Origin: Thermoanaerobaculum sp.
Lineage (GTDB): Bacteria; Acidobacteriota; Thermoanaerobaculia; Multivoradales; UBA5704
Direction of reading: 5' to 3'
DNA: 64,000 nt
NCBI GenBank assembly: GCA_021154885.1
Contig: JAJKHS010000024.1
Location: 1 to 64,000, forward strand
Shown: piece by piece, positions 19,201 to 31,200 of the stretch
How positions within the stretch are numbered: position 1 is the first letter of the stretch
Layout: the number at the start of each line of letters is the position of its first letter
Notes under the pieces: model-generated
The model's input: the letters and a program-made list of their open reading frames with translations, nothing else
What the model was told of the DNA's origin: nothing
Databases searched by the model: none
Made by a program: the position numbers and the translations under genes

Positions 19201-22200
19201 CTGTTCGTCAATACCCTGGTGCTGCGCGCAGACCTCGCGGGCGAGCTCCCGTTCGCCGCCCTGGTGAAGCGCGTGCGGGAGGACGCCCTGGCCGCCTACG
19301 CGGACCGCGACCTCCCCTTCGACCGGCTGGTCGACGCCGTGGCGCCGGTCCGCGACCTGTCGCGCGCGCCGCTCTTCCAGACCCTGCTGTCGCTGGTCGA
19401 CGTGCCGCGGCCGGCGCTGGACCTCCCAGAGCTGACGGTGCAGGTCGAGGAGATCGAGGCGGCAGTCGCGAAGTTCGATCTCACCCTGGAGCTGACCCCC
19501 CGCGAGACCCCCGAAGGAGGATGGGCAGGCTCGCTGGAGTACAGCGCCGATCTTTTCGACCCCGCGACCGCCGAGCGCCTGGCCGGGCACTTCCTGGCCC
19601 TGCTCGCGGGAGCGGTCGCCGATCCGGACCTCCCCTGGCCGCGCCTTCCCCTGCTCGGTGCGGGGGAGCGGCACCAGCTCCTCCAGGAGTGGCGGCAGGG
19701 GGCCGGCACGGTCGGGGAGGGCTTCGTCCTCCAGGCGATCGCGGACCAGGTGGCCCGCGACCCCGAGGCGCCGGCCCTGATCGCGGTGGACGTGGACGAG
19801 GAGGTCTCCCGCGGCGAGCTGGCCCGGCGGGCGGGCCGGCTGGCGCGGCGGCTCGCGGGCCTGGGGGTGGGAACGGAGGAGGTGGTCGGCATCCGCATCG
19901 AGCGTTCGGCCGAGCTGGCCGTCGCCCTTCTCGCCGTGCTTCAGGCGGGCGGCGCCCTCCTGCCGCTCGACCCTGCCCACCCTCCCGAGCGGCTGGCGGG
20001 GTTGCTCGCCGACGCGGGCGCGCGGCGGCTGCTGGTGCGCGCCGCGGACCCGCCGCCCCCGGCCGGGTGGAACGGCGAGACCGTGGCGGTGGACGACGGG
20101 GAGGACGAGGCGGAGGAAGCCGTCGAGATTCCCTTTGCGATCCATCCGATCCATCCGATCCATCCAATCGCGCCGGAGCAGGCGGCCTACGTCATGTACA
20201 CGTCCGGCTCCACCGGCCGGCCCAAGGGGGTGGTGATGCCGCACCGGGGCCTGGCCGTCCTCTGCCGGACCGTGGCCGAGCGCTACGGCCTGGCGGACGG
20301 CGACCGCATGCTGGGCTTCACCTCTCCCGCCTTCGACGTGGCGCTGGAGGAGATGCTCGCTTCCTGGGTCGCGGGGGCCGCGGTGGCTCCGGCACCGCCC
20401 GCGGCGGTGGCGACGCTCGACGGCTTCCTCGCCTTCCTGGCCGCGCACCGGGTGACGGCCGTGGACCTCCCGGCCTCGTTCTGGCACGCCTGGGCCGCCG
20501 CCCTCGCCCAGGCGCCGCCGCCGCCAAGCCTGCGGCTGGTGGTCGCCGGGAGCGAGCGGCTGGCGGCCGACAAGGTGGCGGCGTGGCGGCAGGGGACGCG
20601 CGTGCAACTGCTCAGCGCCTACGGCTCCACCGAGGTCACCACCCCGGTGGTGGGCGAGCCATGGGCAGGGGAGGAGCCGGTCCCGGCCGGCCGGCCGCTC
20701 GCCGGCGCGGAGGTCGTGCTGCTCGACCCGCGCGGTGAGCCGGTCCCCCTGGGTGCGGCCGGCGAGGTGGCGGTCGGCGGCCCGTGGCTCGCCCGCGGCT
20801 ACCTCGGCCGGCCCGACCTCACGGCCGAGCGCTTCGTGCCGCACCCCTGGAACGGCCCGGGCGCCCGGCTCTATCGCACCGGCGACCTCGGCCGCTTCCG
20901 CCCTGACGGCGTCCTGGAGGTGCTCGGCCGGATCGACCACCAGATCAAGGTGCGCGGCGTACGCATCGAGCCCGGAGAGGTCGAGGCGGTCCTGGAGACG
21001 CATCCGGAGGTGGCGCGCGCGGCCGTGGCGGCGCGGCCCGGGACCGCCGGCGACCGCCTCGCCGCCTGGGTGGTCCCCCGGGGCGGGGTGGTCCCTGATC
21101 CCGCGGACTTGCGGACCTTCCTCGCCGACCGGCTCCCCGAGGCGATGGTGCCCACGGCCTGGGTCTCCCTGGCGGACCTGCCCCTCACGCCGGCCGGCAA
21201 GCTCGACCGCGGGGCTCTGCCGGAGCCCGCGTTGGACGAGCGCGCCGCACCGGCCGCGCCGCGCAACCGGGTGGAGGCGGTGCTGGCCGAGGTCTGGAGC
21301 CGGGTGCTCGGCCTCGGGGCCGTGGGCATTCACGACGACTTCTTCGCCCTGGGCGGCGACTCGATCCTCACCTTGCAGATCGTCGCCGGGGCGCGCGAGC
21401 GCGGGCTGGAGGTCAGCCCCCGGCAGATCTTCGAGCGCCGGACGGTGGCGGGTCTGGCGAGGGTGGTGGGGGAAAAGGACGGCAGGGACAGCAGGGACGG
21501 CAGGGACGAAGAGGGGGAGGGGAGAGGGGAGGGCTGGTTCGCTCTCACCTGGATTCAGCGGTGGTTCTTCGCGCTTGAGCAGCCCGCGCCGCATCACTTC
21601 AACCAGGCGCTGCTCCTGGCGCCGGAGGAGCCGCTCGATCCCGGGCTCATGGCGGGCGCGGTGGCGGCGCTGGTGGAGCGGCATGAGGCCCTGCGGCTGC
21701 GTTTCGAGCGCGGCCCCGAGGCTTGGCGGCAGCGGGTGGCGCCGGAGGAGCGGGACCTCTTCGCCTGGATCGATCTGGAGGGATTGCCGGCGCCGCTGCG
21801 CACGGCGGCCCTCACCGCGGCGGCAGCCCAGGCGCAGACCGGGTTCGACCTCCAGTCCGGCCCCCTGTTCAGGGCGGTCCTCTTCAGGATGGGCGGGAGC
21901 GAGCGGCTGCTGCTCGCGGCTCATCACCTGGCGGTCGACGGCGTCTCCTGGCGGCTCCTGCTGGGGGATCTCGACCGGGCCTGCCGGCGGCTCCCCCTGC
22001 CGCCGCGGACCACGTCCTTCCAGCGCTGGGCCCGGCTCGTGGGTGAGGCCGAGTCCACGATTCAGCAGGTAGCGCGCGATCCCGTGCCCCTGCCGTTTGG
22101 CCTCGCGGGCGAGCCAGGGCCCGAAGGCGAGGCGGAGACGGTCTCGATCGAGCTGCCGCCCGAGACGACCGGGGACCTGCTGCGCGGCATTCCGGCCATG

Positions 22201-25200
22201 TACGGGGCGCGTCCGGACGAGGCGCTGCTCGCGGCCCTCGCCCGCGCGGCCGGGGGGCGGCTGCGGGTGGAGGTCGAGGGGCACGGCCGGGATGCGGATC
22301 TCTTTCCCGGGATCAACCCCGGGATCGACCTGTCGCGCACCGTGGGGTGGTTCACCACGCTGTCACCAGTGTTGATCGAGCGGCCGGCCGCGGAGGGTCC
22401 CGGCGCGTCGCTGCGGGCCGTCCGGGCGCAGGTCCCCGCCGGCCTGCCGAGGCCCGAAGTGAGCTTCAACTACCTGGGGCGGTTCGACGGCTCCGGGCCG
22501 TTCGCCCTGGCCCCCGAGCCCGCCGGCCCGCAGCGCAGCCCCGCGGCGCGGCGGACCCACCGGCTGGAGGTCAACGCCGTGGCGATCGGCGACCGGCTGC
22601 GGCTCGACTGCACCGGCAACCGCGGCGACCGGGCCGCGCTGGAGCGGTTGGCCGCGGCCGTGGCGGGCGAGCTGGAAGCCCTGCTCGCCCCCTGCCGCAC
22701 GCTGCGGGCCGACCCCGGAGTGGAGGACCTCTATCCGCTCACCCCGGCGCAGCAGGGGATCCTGTTCCACGACCGCGAGTCCCCGGGGTCCGGGGCCTAC
22801 GTCGAGCAGCTCACCTGGACCTTCACGGGCGGCCTCGACCGCGCCGCCCTGGAGCGGGCCTGGAGCCTCGTCTCCCGGCGCCACGCGGTGCTGCGTACGG
22901 CGTTCGTCGAGGGCGAGGAATCGCTGCAAGTCGTGCGGCGCGACGCCGGGCCGAAGTGGGAGGTGGAGGACTGGCGCCATCTCGCGCCGGGCGAGCGGGA
23001 GGAGCGGCTCGCGGAGCGCCTGGCGGCCGACCGGCGGCGCGGCTTCGATCCCGCCCGGGCCCCCCTCCAGCGGCTGGCGCTCTTCCGCCTCGCCGCGGAC
23101 CGCTGGCAGCTCCTGTGGAGCCACCACCACCTGCTGCTGGACGGCTGGTCCATGGCCCTCGTGCTGGAGGAGGTCCTGACCGCCTATGAGGCGTTCGCGC
23201 GCGGGGAGGAGCCGGAGCTCCCCTCTCGCCGCCCCTTCCGCGACTTCGTCGAGTGGCTGCTGCGGAGAGGGGCGGATCGGGAGTTCTGGCAGCGGCTCCT
23301 CGCCGGGTTCGCGGCGCCGACCCCGCTGGGGATCGACCGGCCGGCCTCGCGGCCCGCCGCCGGCGAGGAGGCCTGGGGCGAGCGGCACCTCCACGCGGCT
23401 CCCGCGGCCGGCGATCTCCTGGCGCTCGGCCGGCGGCGGGGCTGGACACCCGCGACTCTGGTGCACGGGGCCTGGGCCCTCCTGCTCGGCTTCCACGGCG
23501 GCTGCGAGGACGTGGTCTTCGGCAGCGTGGTCTCGGGGCGGTCGGCGCTGCCGGGGGCCGAGGGAATCGTGGGCTTGCTCGCCAACACCCTGCCAGTGCG
23601 CATCGGGCTCGCCGCCGCCGAGCCCCTGGGCCCGTGGCTCGACCATCTCCAGGCGCTCCTGCTCGAGATCCGCCAGCGCGAGGCGACACCCCTGCCCGCC
23701 GTCCGCAACTGGAGCGAGGTGGCGCGCGACCGGCCGCTCTTCGAGAGCCTCGTCGCCTTCGAGAACTTCCCCCTCGGCGAGCCGCTGCGGCGCTGGCGCG
23801 GCGGCTCGCAAATCGCGGGGGTGCGCACCGTCGATCGCACTCACTACCCGCTGACGCTCCTCGCCGCGCCCGATGGGGATCGCCTCGCCTTCACCCTGCT
23901 CTTCGCCCGCGGCCGCTTTGCGGAGTCGGCCGTCGACCGTCTGGCCGGCCGCCTCGCGGCCCTGCTCGCCGGCATGGCTGCGGGCGAGGACCGGCCTCTC
24001 TCGGCCCTTCCCCTCCTCGCGCCTGAGGAAGTCGCGCAGCTCGCGGCCTGGGCCGCAGGGCCGCCGGCGGCGGGCGGGAACACGCCCGTGCACGAGCGGG
24101 TCGCCGCGCAGGCGGCGCGCTCGCCGGAGGCGATCGCCGTGATCTCCGCAGGGGAGGGCGCCGCGCTCACCTACCGGGAGCTGGAGGAGAGGGCGAGCTG
24201 CCTTGCCCATCGCCTCCGGGCCTTGGGGGTCGGGCCTGAGGTGCCGGTGGCGCTCTGCGCCGGCCGCTCGTTCGACGCCGTGGCCGGCCTGTTGGCCATC
24301 CTCAAGGCGGGAGGAGTCTGCGTGCCGCTCGACGCGGCCTATCCGCGGGAGCGGCTGGCCCTCATGCTGGCGGACTCCGGGGCGGAGCTGCTCATCACCC
24401 GGTCGGCGCTCGCAGACCGGTTCAATTTTTTCGACCGTCCCATGGTTCTGCTTGATCAGACCGATCGGACTGATCGGACTGATCGGTCGGATACGGCAGA
24501 CGCGACCACCAATGAGGCGCTCGCCTACGTCATCTACACCTCGGGCTCGACCGGCCGGCCCAAAGGGGTCGCCGTCTCCCACCGGCTGCTCGCCAACGTC
24601 ATCGCCTGGCAGATCGCCTGCGGCATCGCTCGCGGGCCGCGGCGGACGCTCCAGTTCTCCGCCTTGAGCTTCGACGTCAGCCTGCAGGAGATCCTCTCGA
24701 CCCTGGGCAGCGGCGGTACGCTGGTGCTGCTGCGGGAGGAGTGGCGCGCCGACGGCCCGCGGCTCTGGCGGCTGATCGCGGAGGAGAGGATCGAGCGGCT
24801 GTTCCTGCCGTTCGCGGCGCTGGAGCTGCTGGCCGGGTCGGCCCCCGCCCGCGAGCCGCTGGCTCCCGAGCTGGCGGAGGTGGCGGTGGCGGGCGAGCAG
24901 CTCCACGTGACCCCGGCGATCGCCGGGCTCTTCGCCCGCCTGCCCGGCTGCTCCCTGGTGAACCACTACGGGCCGACCGAGACGCACATCATCACCTCGT
25001 TCCCGCTCGCCGGCCCGCCTGCCTCCTGGCCGGCCCTGCCGCCCATCGGCCGCGCCATCCCCGGAGCGCGGGTCACGGTCCTCGACGCCTGGCTGCGGCC
25101 GCTGCCGGCGGGGGTGGTGGGCGAGGTCTGGCTCGGGGGCGTCGCCGTCTGCCGCGGCTACCTCGGCCGCCCGGACCTCACGGCCGAGCGCTTCCTGCCC

Positions 25201-28200
25201 GATCCCGCGGCGACGCCGGACGAGCCGGGGTCGCGGCTCTATCGCAGCGGCGACCTGGGGCGCTGGCGCGAAGACGGCGAGATCGAATTCCTGGGCCGGC
25301 GGGACGGGCAGGTCAAGGTCCGGGGATACCGGGTCGAGCTGGGCGAGATCGAGGCCGCCCTGGCCTTCCATCCGTCGGTGCTGCGCGCCGCGGTCGTAGC
25401 CCGGCGGGACGCGGCCGGAATGCGCCTGCTCGCCGCCATCGTGCCGCGGCCGGAGGGGAGAGCCGGCGACGACCTGGCTACGGACCTGCGGGCCTTCCTG
25501 CTCGCGAGGCTCCCAGCCTACATGGTCCCCACCGGGTTCGCGATCCTCGGCGACCTGCCGCTGACCCCCAGCGGCAAGGTCGACCGCCAGGCCCTCGCCC
25601 GCGTCGAGATCGAGTCGATTGCGGCGCCGAGCGCCTCCAAGCCGCCGGCCACGGCGATCGAGCGCGATCTCGCGGCGCTCTGGGAGGCGGTCCTGGCGGT
25701 GCCGCGGGTGAGTCTGGAGGACGGCTTCTTCGAGCTGGGGGGCCACTCGCTGCTGGCCGGCCGGCTCCTCGCCCGGGTGCGGGCCGTCTTCGGAGTGGAC
25801 ATCCCCCTGGCCCGGCTGCTCGACGACCCCACCCTGGGCGGCATGGCGGCGGCGGTCACGGCGGCGCTGGTGACGCGGACGGAGGCCGGAACGGCTGGGC
25901 GGCCGGGGATCCCCCGCCGCGACGGGGCCGGCCCCGCCCCTCTCTCCTCGGGCCAGCGGCGGATGTGGCTGGCCCAGCAGATGGACCCGGGGAGCCCGGC
26001 GGCGAATCTGCCGGCGGCGCTGCGGCTCACCGGGCCGCTCGACCGCCGGGCCCTCGCCGCGGCCCTGAGCGAGGTGGCGCGCCGCCACGCGGTCCTGCGT
26101 TCCGGGATCGAGGCGCCGGACGGCGAGCCGATCCTGATCGTGGCCGCGCCGTCTCCTCTGGCCCCTCTGGCGCTGCCGCTCGTCGACCTCGCGGGCCTGG
26201 CGCCGGCACAGGCCGAGGCCGAGGGGAGCCGCCTCGCCGGGGAGGAGGCCCGCCGTCCCTTCGACCTCGCCCGCCCGCCCCTGCTGCGCACCGTCCTGAC
26301 GCGGTTGGGCGAGGACGCTCACCTGCTGCTGCTCACCCTCCACCACGCCGCGGCCGACGGCTGGTCGCTCGCCGTCCTGGTCCGCGAGGTGGGCGCGCTC
26401 TACGCCGCCTGCGCCGCGGGCCGGCCGTCGCCGCTGCCCGAGCCGCCGATCCAGTACGCCGACTACGCCGCCTGGCAGCAGGCGCGCCTGGCCGCGGGCG
26501 AGCTCGCGGCCGACCTCGACTGGTGGCGGCAGCGCCTGGCCGGTCTGCCGCCGCTCGCGCTGCCCACGGACCGGGAGGGTCGGGCCGCAGTGACTGCGGG
26601 GGCCGCGGGGGCGGTGCGCCGGTCGCTGGTCCTCGCAGCGGATCGGACCGCGGCCCTCCAGGAGCTCGCCCGGAGCGAGGGGGCGACCCCCTTCATGGTC
26701 CTCGCCGCCGCCTTCGCCGCCTTCCTGGGACGCCTCGCCGGACAGGACGACGTCGCCTTCGCCACTCCGGTCGCCGGCCGTGCTCAGGTCGAGACCGAGG
26801 AGCTGATCGGGTTCTTCGTCAATACCCTGATCCTGCGGATCGACCTCGCCGGCGCCGCGGTGCCCCTGACCTTCCGCCTCCTGCTGGCGCGGCTGCGCAC
26901 CGCCGTCGCCGAGGCCCACGCCCACCAGGAGCTGCCGTTCGAGCGGCTGGTGGAGGAGCTGGCCCCCGACCGGCGGGCCGGGCGGCACCCCCTGGTGCAG
27001 ACCGTCTTCGCCCTCCAGAACGCCCCCCGGGAGCCCCTCGCCCTGCCGGGCCTCACGGTCACCCCCGTCGCGGTGGCGACCGGCACGGCCCTGTTCGACC
27101 TCGCCGTGGAGGTGGAGGAATGGGACGGATCTCTCACCGCGCACCTGGAGGTCGACGCCGGCCTCTGGGAGGCGGCGATGGCGGAGCGCCTGTTGCAGCA
27201 GCTCACGACCCTGCTCGCCGCGGCCGTCGCCGATCCGGACCGGCCGTTGGGCGAGCTGCCGTTCGTTCCTTTGGTGAAGCGCTTCGCGAAGCGCCTGGAG
27301 ACCCGCCGGGAAGCGCCGGTCCCGGCCCCGGCTCCGGCCGGGGAGGTCGCGGAACGGCTCGCGGCGATCTTTGCGGAGGTCCTGGGCAGGCCGGAGGTGG
27401 GACCGTACGACGGCTTCTGGGACCTGGGCGGCCACTCGCTCCAGGCGGCGCGGGTGGTGGCGCGGGTACGCCGGGATCTCGGGGCGGAGATCCCGCTGCG
27501 CTCCCTGTTCGAGGCTCCCACGCCGGCCGGGCTGGCGAGGCTGGTGAGCGGGGGAACGGTCCCGGCTCCGCCGCCGGTCGCCGCGGCCGGTCCCGGCTCC
27601 GCGCCGCTCTCCTTCGGCCAGCAAAGGCTCTGGTTCCTCCAGCAACTGGCGCCGGCGAGCCCGGCCTACGACATCCCTCTGGCCGTGAGACTGGACGGCG
27701 CGCTCGACGTCCGCGCGCTCGCGGCGGCCCTCTCGGAGGTGGTGCGCCGGCACGAGGTGCTGCGCACGGCGATCAGGACCCGCCATGGCGAGGCCGTCCC
27801 CGAGGTGGCCCCGCCGGCGCCCCTGCCCCTCCCCCGGATCGATCTCTCGGCCCTGCCCGCGCCGCGGCGGGAGGAGGAGGCCGCCCGGCTCGCCGCCGAA
27901 GAGGGCCGCCGGCCGTTCGACCTCACCAGGGCGCCGCTGCTGCGCTGCCTGCTGCTGCGGCTGGGGCCGGACGCGCACCGCCTCGTCCTCAACCTCCATC
28001 ACATCGCGGGCGACGGCTGGTCGGGGGCGGTCCTGGTGCGCGAGGCCGGCGCGCTCTATGCCGCCTTCACGAGCGGGCTGCCGTCGCCCCTGCCGGAGCT
28101 CGCCCTGCAGTACGCCGACTTCGCCCGCTGGCAGCGGGAGCAACTCTCTGGCGCGACCCTGGATCGCCTGCTCGCCTTCTGGCGGCAGCGCCTGGCCGGC

Positions 28201-31200
28201 CTGCCGCCTCTGGAGCTCCCCACCGACCGGCCGCGCCCGCCTGTCGAGAGCTTTCGCGGCGTGCGCGCCAGCCGGCGGCTCGCGGCATGCGCGCTGGAGC
28301 GGCTGGCCGGGGAGGGCGGGGCGACCCTGTTCATGGTGATGACGGCGGCTCTCGCGGCCCTGCTCGGGCGGCTTTCGGGGCAGGAGGACTTCGGCATCGC
28401 GACGCCGGTCGCCGGCCGCACCCGGGCCGAACTCGAAGGGCTGATCGGCTTCTTCGTCAACACCCTGGTCCTGCGCGCCGATCTCGCGGGCGATCCGAGC
28501 TTCGCCGGGCTGCTGGCGCGGACGCGCGAGACCGTGCTGGCGGCGCAGGACCACCAGGACCTCCCCTTCGAGCGGCTGGTCGAAGCGCTGGGGGAGCGGC
28601 GCGACCCCGCCCGCCAGCCGCTCGCGCAGGCCCTCCTGGTCCTCCAGAACGCGCCGCGCGCGCCGCTCGTCCTGCCCGGCCTCACCCTCACCCCGGTGGA
28701 GATCGACAACGGCACCGCCAAGCTCGACCTCTCCCTGGACCTGGAGAGGGACGGCGAGGAGATCGCCGCCGGCCTGGAGGTCAACCGCGACCTCTTCGAC
28801 GCCACCACCGCGGCACGCATGCTGGAGCAGCTCGCGACGCTCCTCGCAGCCGCGGCGGCCGATCCCGGGCTGCCGCTGCCGGCGCTGCCGCTCCTGTCGC
28901 CGGCCGCCCGGCATCAGGTGCTCGCCGAGTGGGGGGACGGCGGGGACCCGGGCGCCGCTCCGGTGCCGTTCCACCGGCTCTTCGCAGCCGCCGCGGCCCG
29001 CCGTCCTGAAGCGCTGGCCGTGACCGGGGAAGACGGGGAGAGCCTGACCTACGGCGAGCTCGACCGCCGCGCCAACCGTCTGGCCCGCCACCTGCGCTCG
29101 CTGGGCGTGAGACCGGAGGCGCGGGTGGGGATCTGCCTGCCGCGCTCGCCCGAGCTGATCGTGGCGATCCTGGCGGTCGTCAAAGCCGGCGGCGCGTACG
29201 TGCCGCTCGATCCCGACTACCCCCGAGAGCGCCTGGCCTTCCTGCTGGAGGACTCCCGGGCGCTGCTGGTGATCACCCGCTCCGGGCTGGCCGGCGCGCT
29301 CGCGGCGGGGGTGCGCACCGTGCGCCTGGACGCCGACGATATTGGCGCCAGGGCTATCGCCCGCCGCTCCCCCCGCCCCCTGGGGGACGGCGCTGGAGTG
29401 GACCATCCGCTCTACGTCATCTACACCTCGGGCTCGACGGGGAGGCCCAAGGGGGTGGTCGTCACCCACCGCAACGCCGCCCGGCTGTTCACGGCCACGG
29501 CGCCCTGGTTCGGCTTCGGGGAGGGGGACGTCTGGACCCTGTTCCACTCCTTCGCCTTCGACTTCTCGGTCTGGGAGATCTGGGGGGCGCTCCTCCACGG
29601 CGGCCGGCTGGTGGTGGTGCCCTGGTGGGTGAGCCGGTCTCCCGACGCCTTTCTCCATCTCCTCCGCCGCGAGGGGGTGACGGTGCTCAACCAGACCCCC
29701 TCGGCGTTCCGGCCGCTGATCGCGGCCGCCCGCCGGGAGGAGAGGTGGGACCTGGCGCTGCGCTGCGTGATCTTCGGCGGCGAGGCGCTCGACCCCCGCC
29801 ATCTCGCCCCCTGGTTCGAGCGTTGCGGCGACCGCCACCCCCGGCTGGTCAACATGTACGGGATCACCGAGACCACGGTGCACGTCACCTACAGACCGCT
29901 CTCCCGGGCCGATGCGCAGGGCGCCCGCAGCCCGATCGGGCGCGCTCTCCCGGACCTCGCCATCCGGCTCCTCGACCGCTGTTCCCTCCAACTGGTCCCT
30001 CCCGGCGTGCCCGGCGAGATCTGCGTCGGCGGGGAGGGGGTCGCGCGCAGCTATCTCGGCCGGCCGGACCTCACTGCCGAGCGCTTCGTCCCCGATCCGT
30101 GGGGGAAAGGCGCGCGCCTCTACCGCTCGGGCGACCTCGCCCGCTGGCTGCCGGACGGCGACCTGGAGGTGCTCGGACGGATCGACCAGCAGGTCAAGGT
30201 GCGGGGGTTCCGCGTCGAGCCGGGGGAGATCGAGGCGGCCTTGGAGGCCCACCCCGGGGTGCGGGAGTGCGCCGTGGTGGCGCGCTCCGATGAAGAAGAC
30301 GAGGAGGATGGGGAGCGCCGGCTGGTCGCCTACGTGGTGGGTGAGGTTCCGGCCGCGGAGCTGCGCGCCTTCCTCCAGGAGCGGCTCCCGAGTCCCATGG
30401 TGCCGGCCGTCTTCGTGACGCTCGCGGCCCTGCCGCTGACCCGCCACGGCAAGCTCGACCGCGCGGCCCTGCCCGCGCCGGGTAGCACCGCCGCCGCTGC
30501 CGCCGTGGCTCCGTTCGCGCCGCCCGAGACGCCGGTGGAGCGGGCCATCGCGGCGAGCTGGGGCGAGATCCTGGGGGTTTCCGGCATCGGCCTCGACGAC
30601 GACTTCTTCGCCCTCGGCGGCGACTCCATCCGCAGCATCCAGGCCCGCGTGCGGGCCGCGGAGCGAGGGGTGCACTTCACCGTCCAGGAGCTGTTCCAGC
30701 ACCCCACGGTCCGCGGGCTGGCCCGCGCGGCCTGCGCGGCTGTAGATCCGGCCACGGAGCCGGCCGGCGATCTCCTTTCTCCAGCAGACCGCGCCCGCCT
30801 TCCCGTGGGCATCGAGGACGCCTTCCCGCTCGCCCGCAACCTGGCGGGGCTGGTCTTCCACAGCGAGTACAGCCCGGACTACCTGATCTACGTCACCAGC
30901 CTCCATCTCGCGGCTCCCTTCGACGCCGGGCGGCTCCAGCAGGCCCTCGACCAGGTGGTCGCCCGCCACCCGGTGCTGCGCAGCTCCTACGCCCTGGAGG
31001 GCTTCTCCGAGCCGCTCCAGATCGTCCATCGCAACGTCCGCGTTCCTGTGGAGGTGGAGGACCTCCGGCACCTGCCCGCCGCCGCCCAGGAGGAGGCGCT
31101 GGAGCGCTGGCTCGCGGCCGAGCAGCGCCGGAAATTCGACTGGCGCCGGCCGCCGCTGCTGCGGCTGAAGGTCCACCGCCGGAGCGCGGAGACCTTGCAG

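Noticed and set aside
18316-22284. Another long antisense frame of 1322 codons
   Set aside because: Same codon-bias shadow of the NRPS, with no motifs.
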